From: Lasiosphaeria ovina
Lineage: Eukaryota > Ascomycota > Sordariomycetes > Sordariales > Lasiosphaeriaceae
Length of the DNA stretch: 64,000 nt
Reading direction: 5' to 3'
NCBI GenBank assembly: GCA_033439765.1
Contig: JAULSN010000012.1
Span: 496,001 to 560,000 of the forward strand
Part shown: positions 11,101 through 20,975 of the stretch, piece by piece
Layout of the letters: every line of letters begins with the position of its first letter
Position numbering within the stretch: position 1 is the stretch's first letter
Notes under the pieces: model-generated
The model's database searches: none
Seen by the model: only the letters and a program-made list of their open reading frames with translations
Told to the model about the DNA's origin: nothing
Translations under genes and position numbers: made by a program

Positions 11101-12096
11101 GGGAGTGCACCTGATGTGACCATTCTAAAGGCACCACTAGTCTAAATAGCCTTCCGAATCTCACGAGACTAAGAATTGCAGCCTGGGTAAGTGAGGTTTT
11201 GGACATTTCTGTCTTGGGGTTTCTGTTTTTGTTAGTTTCTTCTCGAGGGGGCATGGAAGAGCATCGTGGTGAGCGGAGGCCGGCCAGTGGCGATGAGACA
11301 TGCCAAGACAAGCAATGTGCGGGTAGTAAAGGGGAGCTAGGATGGCCGACGCTGGCGTCGTTGTCCCGCATCTGAGAAGTCGTCGAAACCGCACCTAATG
11401 TCGTTGGGCTACAATGAACATCCCACTCCGCGCACAAATGCCATTCCACGAGTTCTTCCAGAAGCCATGCAGGTGTGTGACCTCGCGTGGCTAATTGGGG
11501 ACTTGCATCTTCGACCCTTGTCTAAGGAAAATTGCCATGGGGGTCCCCAAGACTTTAATTAATACTGCCTGCAGTCACCGCTTGTCAGCGCGGAGCCTAA
11601 GCCCAAGGAGAGTCCTGACTGGGGAAAGCGTTTCTCCGTGCCTTCCCAAGGGGAAGGTTTGGAGCTTGGGGGCCGCTTCAGGGGGGAAGGAGCGCCCGAC
11701 ACCGTGACTCGTCCACCCCAGTAGCAGCCCACCTGGGGCATGTCCCTGCCCATCAGTCCTGCAGCCCGCCTGTGCGTCCTGCAAGGTTGGTCAAAGCACA
11801 GGAAGGGGATGCGATCGATGTCCACCATCAGCTCGCTCCCGTCCCGTCCCGTCGCGTCTCGTTGGACTGATTGCCGGACCAGCTCGACGAACTAACACTA
11901 CGAGCTTCTTCTCTTCAGCTCGCCAGCCGTACTTCTTCGCCCTTCGAGCTTGCCGCCCTTCTTTGCCTCCACATCTACGTCCTTGCAGACCGAAGTTACC
12001 CACCACCCCAGAGCAAGTTGCCCTTCGACCCAGGCGCTGACGCTCCTGCCGCTAGCAAATTTTTGGGTTGTTTGCGCCGAGCGAGTAGTGCCTGCG
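8127..12096. other. Gene-free stretch with AT-rich core
   Basis: Nearly 4 kb without a credible gene. 8130-9230 is likely promoter and leader of the mannosyltransferase. 9240-10800 is AT-rich with many TA steps and stop codons in all frames, as in RIP-decayed repeats. A short GC-rich island (10370-10660) may be a relic, but I cannot assign it. 10960-12096 is the upstream region of the F-box/ankyrin gene, with pyrimidine-rich tracts near 11820-11960. No tRNA, inverted repeat or LTR boundary could be fixed. Confidence 0.5.
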
Positions 12097-14985
12097 ATGG
12101 CGTCGTCGCCGCCCATTGCGGGCATGCCCACCGAGCTCATCGTCTTCGTACTCGAGAACCTGGATAGGCTCCGAGACCTCTCGTCGCTCGCACAGACCAA
12201 CCGCAAGCTCTATAGCACAGTCAACCCCATACTCTACGAGCGAGCAGTGTCGCAGGGTGATGCATGGCCGTTGGCATGGGCTGCACATTGTGGGGTTGTT
12301 GGAACGCTAAGGATGGCACTTGCTGCGGGCGCGGACCCCCATCACCAATTCATGGACGGCCTGGCTATCGACGAGTGGAAGAGATCAAACACAGCTGCAA
12401 GGCAAGCCGTTGCTGAAGACGAGGAGAACGAGCTGTGGGAAACAGACAACGAGGGCGAGTCCAATCTTGAGTGGTCGCCCGAAGCGGAGACGGAGGATAG
12501 CACACATCCCGCAACCATAGACCTGTTCGACCCCCCGAGCGACGCCGACCCCCCTGGAATGTGGGTCCCCTTCTTCACCGACTCCGACCAAGATTCCGAT
12601 ATCTCGATGGACGAAGTGATGGAGGAGGAGGAGTCTACCGAGCCTAGTGATGCGGCCTCGTCGACTCTGGACGAGCATGACCATTCTCGGTTTTCGGACC
12701 CCTATATGCCTAACATGGTGCTCCGCCGTTTTAACCCGCTCCATCTCGCCGCCAGAGGCGGCCACAACGACATTATAGAAGTCCTCCTTGACCATGGCGC
12801 GCCCATAAACTGCTTTTCCGAGTGTTTCTGCGAATGCACGCGCCTGTACGGCTTGTTGAACGCCGCAGAGTGTCCCCAGACCGACGACTTTCCGCCTTCG
12901 TGGTCGGCTCTCCACGTTGCCATTTGCCATTCTCGTTCAGATACCGCCAAACTCCTCTTGTCCCGCGGCGCCTCCTATATGATGGAACAGCCGACCGACT
13001 ACGCCGAAACGCCATATCTTGATCACAATGCCACGGCGCTGCATCACGCTGCTGCACATGGCCTTGCTGATCTCGTCAAGTATTTGCTGGACAAGGGCAT
13101 ACAGGCCGTCGTCGACGTGCGGGACGACAAGACTCTTACTCCATTCTACCATGCGTACGCTGGCCGTCGCTGGGACTCTACTGTCCCTCTCCTCCTGGAG
13201 CTTGGTGCGAACATCAATGTCGACACCAAGCTCTTCCTCCCTTATTCGACCATTACGCCGCTTGGCGAGGCGTGTCGAATGGGCAATTTTGAAGACGCGG
13301 ACCGCTTAATAGATCTTGGCGCTGATGTCACACGTGGATATGTTGCCACCGGCTCCGGCCGCGGTCTTTCTCCTCTTCACATGATCTCGATGCCTTCGGC
13401 CCAGCACGTCGGCGATATCGCGGTGCCGAGAGTATTCGAAGAGGAAGGGGGAGGAGCTCGTCGAATGAGAACCATCGAAAAGCTTATAGCGAAGGGTGCC
13501 GTGGTGAGCGCAAAAGACTGCAGCGGCGATACTCCACTCATTGCTGCCGCCCAGCACCAGAATGTTCCGGCCCTCAAAGCGCTCATCAAGGCTGGCGCCG
13601 ATATACACCAACGCAATGCGGTAGGCCGAAACGCCCTGATGCAAGCGATCATGGGGCCGCCTATGCCGGTGACCGGCGTTCAGTACAAGACGGAGGCACT
13701 GGGCCAGACGCTCCGGGAATTGCTCAATGGCGGCGCTCGACTTGAAGAAGTAGACTCGGAGGGGAATACGGTTCTTCATCTCGTTTTTAAGAGGGGCGAC
13801 AAGTTCCATTTCCGCCAGGTAGAGGCTTTGCGACTTCTTCTGAACAAACCCGGCGCATGCCTGCTGTTCCAAGTCAGGAACATTGACAAGCAAACGCCGC
13901 TCCTGTTAGCTTTCAAGGCTCGGAATCTCGAGGCATGCGAAACACTCGTCCGTAGAGGATGCCTGCGTGGAGCACTCGAACGTGAAGAACTGCTCAGCAT
14001 GTTTGAAGAGGCCATCGTCAATATCGGGGAGCCGGATTCGCTGGACTTTGTTCTCGACCTTGACGTTGACGGACATTTGACCTCAGACCATTCAGTCTTC
14101 TCCACCTTGATCACAAAGGGCGGCTTCTTTGCACTTCATGCGGCCAAGATCATTTCACAGCGGGGCCTTCCTCGTCTGTCTCCTAGCGATACTACGCGCC
14201 TCTTATCTAAAGCTGTTCGGCTGGGCGAGCTTTGTCTTGCTTACGCTCTTATCGACCATGGGGCCGATGTTAACGCCCAAAACGAGGACGGTCACTCTCC
14301 TTTGGCTATCCTGATCAAGAACGCGTTTCTCCAGAGAATGATTTCAATGAAGACGTCTGGGGCTCATCAGTTTCTCCAGGCTCTATTGGACCGCGGCGCA
14401 GACCATCACCTCCAGTTTGCCTCAGGATCCCCGGAACGGATATTGAACAGAGTCATCGCTCTCGAGTTGGAAGATGCGCTCTCCATGATGCTGGAGAAGC
14501 GGCCCCTGTCCGGAGACGCTCAGGCAGCAAACGGCTTCTATCTTCACGGGGCTGTGACCATCGTGGCAGGCCAGCGGCCATCGGCCTCGAGCGAGAAAAT
14601 CATCGAAATTCTACTCTCTTCTGGCCCTGATCTTGGCGAGGTCAATAACGACGGGGACACCCCTTTGTCTGTGTTATTAAAATGTTTGTGTAGAGAGCGG
14701 AAGTTTACTTGGAGATACCATCGCTTCATTAAGGCGCTGGCGGGGCCAGATGTCGACATCAATCGGCAAAATAATGAAGGGCGGTCCATTGCGGACTACC
14801 TCGAGGAGTTGATGCTCCCAAGGGATGGTGGCCCGGGCCAGACAACATTTCTGACCCGACGGATTCAACTGGTTGATGTTGAAGGTGGGAAGGCGCTCAA
14901 GTTTTTGCCACGCCCGCACAAGAGGGTCCGTCCAAGCAGCGTATTTGGGGCCCGATCAAGGTTTGTGTATGGTAATTGTGGTTGA
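12097..14985 (+). CDS. F-box / ankyrin-repeat protein, 962 residues
   Basis: A single exon. An upstream in-frame ATG exists at 11950, but the start at 12097 (MASSPPIAG) is preferred because the F-box follows at once: residues 10-50 contain MPTELIVFVLENLDRL, then AQTNRKLY and the NPILYERA end typical of fungal F-box/ankyrin proteins. An acidic low-complexity region (about residues 110-200) precedes an array of ankyrin repeats. Clear units begin at NPLHLAARGGHNDIIEVLL, SALHVAICHSRSDTAKLLL, TALHHAAAHGLADLVKYLL, TPLIAAAQHQNVPALKALI and a later AYALIDHGADVNAQNEDGH unit, with degenerate copies between. Probable role: recruitment of a partner to an SCF ubiquitin ligase. The frame is intact, so this is a live gene by sequence. 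Its neighbours give no pathway clue. Confidence 0.88.
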   Translation: MASSPPIAGMPTELIVFVLENLDRLRDLSSLAQTNRKLYSTVNPILYERAVSQGDAWPLAWAAHCGVVGTLRMALAAGADPHHQFMDGLAIDEWKRSNTAARQAVAEDEENELWETDNEGESNLEWSPEAETEDSTHPATIDLFDPPSDADPPGMWVPFFTDSDQDSDISMDEVMEEEESTEPSDAASSTLDEHDHSRFSDPYMPNMVLRRFNPLHLAARGGHNDIIEVLLDHGAPINCFSECFCECTRLYGLLNAAECPQTDDFPPSWSALHVAICHSRSDTAKLLLSRGASYMMEQPTDYAETPYLDHNATALHHAAAHGLADLVKYLLDKGIQAVVDVRDDKTLTPFYHAYAGRRWDSTVPLLLELGANINVDTKLFLPYSTITPLGEACRMGNFEDADRLIDLGADVTRGYVATGSGRGLSPLHMISMPSAQHVGDIAVPRVFEEEGGGARRMRTIEKLIAKGAVVSAKDCSGDTPLIAAAQHQNVPALKALIKAGADIHQRNAVGRNALMQAIMGPPMPVTGVQYKTEALGQTLRELLNGGARLEEVDSEGNTVLHLVFKRGDKFHFRQVEALRLLLNKPGACLLFQVRNIDKQTPLLLAFKARNLEACETLVRRGCLRGALEREELLSMFEEAIVNIGEPDSLDFVLDLDVDGHLTSDHSVFSTLITKGGFFALHAAKIISQRGLPRLSPSDTTRLLSKAVRLGELCLAYALIDHGADVNAQNEDGHSPLAILIKNAFLQRMISMKTSGAHQFLQALLDRGADHHLQFASGSPERILNRVIALELEDALSMMLEKRPLSGDAQAANGFYLHGAVTIVAGQRPSASSEKIIEILLSSGPDLGEVNNDGDTPLSVLLKCLCRERKFTWRYHRFIKALAGPDVDINRQNNEGRSIADYLEELMLPRDGGPGQTTFLTRRIQLVDVEGGKALKFLPRPHKRVRPSSVFGARSRFVYGNCG

Positions 14986-15206
14986 GAACGTACCTTCTTC
15001 AATATATCCTGTTGTTATTTTAAGCAAGAACTTGACCAGAGGGTCAATACTTTCCGCCGCCTGCACCTTCCAGAATTGCTGCCAGTGGTCTCTGAGTCTC
15101 ACTGCCCTCTTCAGCAGGATAACTCCGCTCGCTTCAATCGGCTGTATCAAGCGGTCTCCATACAATTGGCCTATATCAAGCCCGTCTCATGTTCTTGACT
15201 GTTACC

Positions 15207-15858
15207 ATGGCCAGTACAGAAGATGTTGCCATTGGCGCATCTACCACTCTTGAATCAGAAACGGGAAATCGCGTCTCCCGGCGGTCGGGGTCACATACTG
15301 ATCCGAAGCGTCCGGTCCCGCCACCAGATTCCACGGAAGAGAAGCCCCATCTTTCCGCAGAGCCTGATCCGAGCCGCGGACACGGCACGCTGAGCACCCA
15401 GTCCACTGTCCTCTTCACTCCAGCACAAGATAGCTTTGACGCAATTGAGCGAGGCCTCGGGGCATTGAGGCACGAGAAGAAAGCGGAGGATACCCGCCAG
15501 CGGCTATTCTCCATTTCAGGTCGTTCCCGGTATGGTGCTTGATATCATTTTCTAGCACGTCACGTTGATTATCTAACGGGGGGACAGGCGAGCCACAGCG
15601 TGGGAGGCGACAAAATGGACACTCAGAGCCCTGGCAGGGCAAAACGAAGCCTTACGAAACTGGCTCGTCGTCATTGCTAGCTGCCTGGGCATCGTCATTG
15701 CGGTCTCGGGAATCTTTGGCTGGCCCGCGCTCCCCGTGCTGAGGAAAAATGCTGACGGGACTGTGGTTCCGATCTTTCAGCTCCCGTCCGATTCAACGCA
15801 CACCACTGTGAGCAACTTCTATTACTGCACTTTTATCCACAACGAGATGGGCAGTTAG
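15207..15858 (+). CDS. Small single-pass membrane protein, splicing uncertain at the 3' end
   Basis: Exon 15207-15529 (MASTEDVAIG) and exon 15588-15858 join through a 58-bp intron (GTATGG, CTAAC, ACAG) to about 197 residues. An upstream in-frame ATG at 15189 would add six residues. The N-terminal half is polar and Ser/Pro-rich; a hydrophobic segment (WLVVIASCLGIVIAVSGIFGW) follows a short amphipathic helix, giving one membrane span. A second intron is possible: GTGAGC at 15808 to TTAG at 15858 leads into a frame that stays open to 16256 except for one TAG at 16009, and the part after 16012 looks like a polar cytoplasmic tail. The gene may therefore be longer, with one more intron, or carry a nonsense codon. 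I recognise no family. Confidence 0.5.
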
Positions 15859-18514
15859 TCAGGATTCGGGCTGGGGTCTTGTTGGAAGAATGTACTGCTT
15901 GTTGGCAGTGGAGGATGTGCCGGAACTCGTCTAGAGGATACGCAAATGTCAACATCATCTAAGTATTTGTTCAGCTCCCGTAGGCGTGATTGCGATTTTC
16001 CATTACTTTAGCGAGTGGGTTATTTACGCTCAAGTAACCGTATGTGTCGCGCCCGGGAAATCCAGCCGATACCTTTGAACTCCAACAGGCCGCAGACATC
16101 AATCGAAGGCTCTGACAACGACTTTGAGTATCAGCAACACCAGCTTCGCATCCGTAAGAAACGGTTGGCAAACCTAAATCTCGGTGACAATCGAGTGGAA
16201 ACGCTCAAACCAGAATCGACCACACCACCAGATGAGCTCACAGTCAACGACTAACTGGGAAACAGTAGGGGACGCTAAAGCTGCGGCGAACTGCGATGAA
16301 ATCGGGGTTCCAGGGATCGGAGGACCTGAGATTTGGTATACACTAATGGGACTAATAGTAACCTAGTCAAGAAGAAGGCACAAGCTCGACAGGCTAGCTC
16401 ACCAGACATATTAGGCAGACCTCAAATGCTTATAACGATACGCGCAACATTTGAAGGAATAGGACTGACTAAGTTGGCTCATCCAAGCCCCCAGAGATAA
16501 GCCGCCAGCATCTTTGTGTTGGGCTTCTTCGTCGTGCTCTCTCGTCCTGCCATAGACCACTGCCCTGCTTATCAGGTATGCCAGCCGACCTCGTCGAGAG
16601 GCTAGAACCATGCCTAACTTCTTTCCTTCTTCCTCCGTGGGCAGATAGATTCCTCATTCATTCCATTCACTTCGTACGCTCTCGCATCAATGGCCGTTTG
16701 TACCAAGACTCTGAGCTTTGCTCCTTGAAGCGCCTCGAGGTACGTATCGCGCAACGTCGCCGACGGCCAGCTATAGTTAGTTGTCGCTCACGCCTCACGA
16801 ACTATCTGGTAGATCTTTGTGGTTAGTCTTGAGCTGTTTACCGGAGAGGTGGGGACTGGTAATACCGTATAGGCGAGCAGACTAAAATGGAGAAATCCGT
16901 AATGATGAGAAATAAGGCACGACCTGAGGCTATCGGTGGATTCTTAAGCTGATGAGCTTTCTGGTATACGTCTCATATTAGCTGATACTGGAGGTTTCTC
17001 CATGTTCAGTCTTGGCACCTAATCTGACGACTTTTATCCCTAAGGCTACTAATTAAGTTCAGATCGCAAAGGACGGAGAGTTAGTAGTGGGCCTATTAGC
17101 GAAAGATGATTATACGGACGAAGGAGAGAAGAATATTTTTAAAATTAAGGCACGGTGTAGAGACTGGGGCCCTGAAAAGGGGGCCACCTATCGATGGCTT
17201 ACCTTTCGGTAACCGGAATTTAAAGTCCTACGTGTTATTTCGATTGCTAGGTGCCGTTATATACCTACCGATGCCTAATAGCTATTATCTTACAGCTTTT
17301 AAACTACAGCCTGGCACTATAGTTCCGAGCCCTCGCGTAAACGACTATAGACTAGGTAGGCACTCGCATAGTAGTACGACTGCGGAAGTAATTGTGATTC
17401 CTTGCCGGCGCTCACGACAAGCTCGACCAGGCCGAAGGTGCCTAGCAGCGCGCCGCGGCAGGACGCGAGAAGACATTTCGCGGTTTAGAATACGCATCCT
17501 CAGCAACGAAAAGGAGGCCTAGGCCTAGTAAATCGCAGAAGAGAGCCGCAGAGCGTCCAAGCTCGTAAGACCCCTCGCATTAGAACTGAAGATAGTTGTG
17601 GTCTCAAAAGATGAAACATTAGCTTGCTAAAGATGTTGCTGGCAAATTTAATCTAGCCCCTTTTAGGACGTAACGTTCTCAACCTTGTCCTAGGGGTGGG
17701 GGTAATTCTTTTTTACCCCGAGCCTCCATCCGTATGTAATCCCTTGTATATGTAAAGCGATGATAGATCCCGGCACCTGCTAGCAACCGACCTATAATAA
17801 TTTTATTTAAACTCTCAATTTACGGACCTTTTAGCCGATTGCTTCTGTATGAGATTTTTCCTAGGTGGCCGTTTCTAGGTAATTATTAACTAACTCTCAG
17901 CTCTAATCTACACTACTCCAGGCCATTGAAGTGGTGGTTATCACTAGCGATCGCACTGTTGCTGCCATCAAGACATAGTAAAAAAGTAAGTTCCCAGCTC
18001 TCTCGTTTCTAGGTCTTTTTATTTTAATCGTTCGTAGATTAATAAAAATAAATTGCTCTATTCCAAACTTTAGGTAAGCCCCTAGAACTACATGATTTAG
18101 TTACGCATAGATACAGCGGTTTTAGGCATCGACATGGGGAGGATAGGTGTAAAGTACAGCCTAATCATCTAAGATAAATCTAGTATCGCTCTTCGGGTCT
18201 AGACGGATTGCGCTGAGGCGTTCGACCGTGCGTATTGGCTTATAGATGCACATCACCCACATGAAGTCACGGTCTGCAAGAACTTGTGAGGGGCCTAGAA
18301 TCGGTCAGATCTCTAGGTTCTTCTTCACTTAGGCCTAGCTTTGGCACGATGATCATAGCGGTGGGGGTGATCTTGACCATCAATGCTAATCATTATGTAC
18401 TATATAGGAAACAAACTACCTACTCAAACTGCAAACATAAACCTCCTTCAAGTTTCCCACAAGCTAACATCACTTCGGCACGCATTCCCTTGACGTGGAA
18501 GCTTATCTATCTCC
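15859..18514. other. Mostly gene-free; possible 3' exon, then RIP-like AT-rich debris
   Basis: 15859-16256 may belong to the preceding membrane-protein gene, since a protein-like polar frame ends at 16254. 16260-16860 shows no gene. 16860-18500 is rich in TA with stops in every frame and includes copy A of a dispersed repeat (17585-17822). No intact transposase or RT frame is visible. Confidence 0.5.
17585..17822 (+). repeat. Dispersed repeat, copy A
   Basis: It shares an ordered series of blocks with copies B (about 26459-26640) and C (about 46445-46685): a 'gaaacattagcttg' block, then 'taatctagcccctttt' and 'aggacgtaacgtt' blocks, and in A and C a T/A-rich end. Divergence is high and dominated by transitions. 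The parent element is not recognised. Confidence 0.55.
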
Positions 18515-20160
18515 TTACATATCACCCGTGTTCTGCGCAAATTGACCGGCGCCTTTGAAGCCCGGCACGTAACGTTCGGCCTGTTTCCAAACCTTTGAAT
18601 CTCCCCTCGGGCCTTGTTGGGCTAACTCAGACTGCAGAGCTGCAAGGAACCACTCGTTGGTGGCTTGTCGCTTGAGGCTCCATATGTCATTGCCCCTCAG
18701 TGCCTCTGCCTCCTTGATGATTTCTCCAGGCTCCAAGGTGCCGTCTTGTCTGGTCCAAAGCAAGATTCCTAGAATGTCGCTTGCTACCTGTTGTTGAAAT
18801 GTCGTATCCACAGGCCTCGTGGCCTTGGCGTCCGGGGTCGCTCCGCTGGTCCCCGCATCAGGGCTGGAAGCGTCAAGTCGATGATGGCTTTGTTCTTTGG
18901 GGATTGCGTATTCGACGTGTTGCTGTCATCAGTCCACATTGCGGGGATGTGCTCGTCCTCTCGCTCGGGGATGTATCCAGCCTTAGTGAAGATCTGGCCG
19001 ACAAGACATCATATCAGCATCATCCGTACTAGCAATAATTATTTCAAGAGAACTGACCTGTTCAAAAGACCCCGGCTCGCTGGAGAGCCTGCTGTCGTAC
19101 CGGTTCCCGATGTGGTTGATCCAAGTCTCCATATTGTTGATGGAGCTGTAAAAATCCGAAACCACACAATCATATCTCTATGCTCCCTCAAGTGCATCCC
19201 CAATGGGACTGCTGGGGCCACCTCGAGGGGCCTCCAACGCTCTCATCTCTCGAAGTTCCTCCCTGGTCCAAACAAGAGTATCTGCTTCATCTCGAATTTC
19301 TCTTAACTCCGATTCAGAGTCAGAATCCTTTATATTCTCGAGATCTTGTGAGGCGAAGTTGAGTTGTTAGCGTACGGCTCACAGCGCCAACCCGCGATCG
19401 GTAGACTTACCAAGATCCTCTGCGATATCAGATATCCTGAACTTTTCTGGTTCGGTCTCTGATGTGAGAAGCTTGAGAATTGTGCCGTTCTGGGCATAAA
19501 CAGGGTCGCGTACGTCCTTCCGGTAACCCAGCTTGAGCACGTGAAGGAGAAGGTAGGCAACGGGGGGTGCTCTGTCCCTGTGCTGTGGCGTCCATTCAGC
19601 GATACAGCCGTAGAGTCGCCTGAGCCGCTCCAGTACGGCTGTATCATGCATCGCAGCTGAGGAGGTGCAGCGACGAAAGACATTCCAGGCGCTCTCGGCG
19701 GCCTCTTCCCACCGCCCAAGGGGACCGAGACACACCGCTCGATAAAGATCCCAATTGCTTTCATCCCCGTCACTGCCGCCCTGAGATTCGATTCCGTCAA
19801 TAATCACCAGACACCCACTCCATTGCTCGTTCCTAATCAGCGTCTCGATATGTACCTGAATGATCCCTTGGGCACTTTGCTTTGTGTCGAAAGTTCTTAG
19901 GAAAAAAATTGGGAGCCCAGTCTTGGCGTACGTCTCGTATTCCTCCATTCTCCGCTCTCTGATCTCCTACCATGTCTTTCCCACCCTGAAAGCACCTAAG
20001 GCCTTGGACCAGGGTGACGAAATGCCTGTCACGAGGCCTATTGCCTTGGCTTGGCGGTACTCTTCCTCGGTTTCCTAGTCGGGCCAAGGCACCCCATCGT
20101 CCTCTGGGTCCCAACCTTGAAGCCTCAGAGTCAAGAAATCCTGGGGGTTTTAGAACCACC
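18515..20160 (-). pseudogene. Decayed multi-exon gene of unknown function
   Basis: Protein-like blocks lie on the minus strand from about 20160 to a TAA at 18515. Block one (about 20160-19970, containing 'GWDPEDDGVPWP') carries two in-frame stops. An acceptor near 19970 leads to the main block 19411-19965 (EEYETYAKTGLP, later WEEAAESAWNVF), which has helical, TPR-like spacing. Introns 19345-19410 (66 bp) and 18994-19057 (64 bp) have GT-AG ends. A TAG at 19178-19180 and a one-base frameshift near 18868 interrupt the rest. The stops fit CAA or CAG turned into TAA or TAG, the RIP direction. It is on the same strand as the CHAT-STAND pseudogene and may be its separated 3' part or an independent neighbour. 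I cannot name the family. Confidence 0.55.
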
Positions 20161-20252
20161 TCACAAGCTTCCAGTCGTGGCTTACACTCTCTTCTCAAGG
20201 CGACGGCGACTGCCAGCAAGCAGATTACGCTTACCTGTTCTACTACTAATTC

Positions 20253-20975
20253 ATGGAACAGACTCGTTGGACATATCTCAACATGAACGACAGCCTCATG
20301 ACAGAATTGGCTCTGCAAGTAATCATAGTGCTCGCTAGAATCCACGATCGCCAGCTCAAAGAATGGTTCAAAGCAATGAAGAAGATTGGGGACAAATCGC
20401 CACTCGGCTCCCACTTTGAATTCGCCGAGCCCCCTATGATCGAGTCCGTGAAGCTCGCATTGTTCGTAGAACATACAAAGAAATATTGGCGAACGTTTGG
20501 GACGCTTTTGGGCTTCAGCAACTGGCTGTGCAGAGCTTTGAGAGAGAAGGGGTATCACCGGGAGTTTGACTGTTGGATCAGGATATCCAAGAGACTTCAT
20601 CTAGCCTATCAGAAGCTCACGTCCAAGCGGGCCACAGAAATTCGGGTTTTCTACGGAAGTAGCACCAGAAAAGTTGCAGAGCAGGTGGAAGGTGCCAGAC
20701 AACTGATTGAACTCCGCGAGGCTCTGCCGAGTAGGAGTGCGCAATTTGATATCACGGCACTTGCAGAAGCAGCCGCCCCGGACGACCCAGAGCAGAACCC
20801 ATTTCCAGAAATCCAGCCGATGCTCTCATTGTTCCGGGACTATGCGAAGCTAGTTCGAAAGGCGATGATATGGGGTTTTGCAAGGGAGGAGAGCCTGTTA
20901 AGCGGGTTCGAGATCCTCAATGATCATTTGGGAAGAGCCTGGCGATGGTCGCGCCGAACTGGAGGAAGTTCATGA
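20253..20975 (+). CDS. Hypothetical ORF on the opposite strand within the decayed island
   Basis: 241 codons from ATG at 20253 to TGA. Composition is strongly protein-like: alternating Lys/Glu/Arg with Leu, Phe and Trp (DRQLKEWFKAMKKIG; KVAEQVEGARQLIELREAL), suggesting a helical soluble protein. The last 10-15 residues (WRWSRRTGGSS) look non-coding, so the true end or a splice site may be near 20935. An acceptor-like TACTAAT...CAG just after the ATG suggests that 20253 could be internal to an intron and the real first exon lies upstream. The ORF overlaps by about 60 bp the antisense end of the CHAT-STAND pseudogene. I recognise no domain. It has no internal stop, unlike everything around it. 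It could be an inserted fragment or a small gene. Confidence 0.45.
   Translation: MEQTRWTYLNMNDSLMTELALQVIIVLARIHDRQLKEWFKAMKKIGDKSPLGSHFEFAEPPMIESVKLALFVEHTKKYWRTFGTLLGFSNWLCRALREKGYHREFDCWIRISKRLHLAYQKLTSKRATEIRVFYGSSTRKVAEQVEGARQLIELREALPSRSAQFDITALAEAAAPDDPEQNPFPEIQPMLSLFRDYAKLVRKAMIWGFAREESLLSGFEILNDHLGRAWRWSRRTGGSS

Noticed and set aside
980..16256. A biosynthetic gene cluster
   Set aside because: Dehydrogenase, mannosyltransferase and ankyrin genes have no core synthase, P450 or pathway regulator near them.
19833..20600. Minus-strand ORF of 255 codons
   Set aside because: Composition is poor, it crosses several blocks that read better in other frames, and it opposes the protein-like plus ORF.
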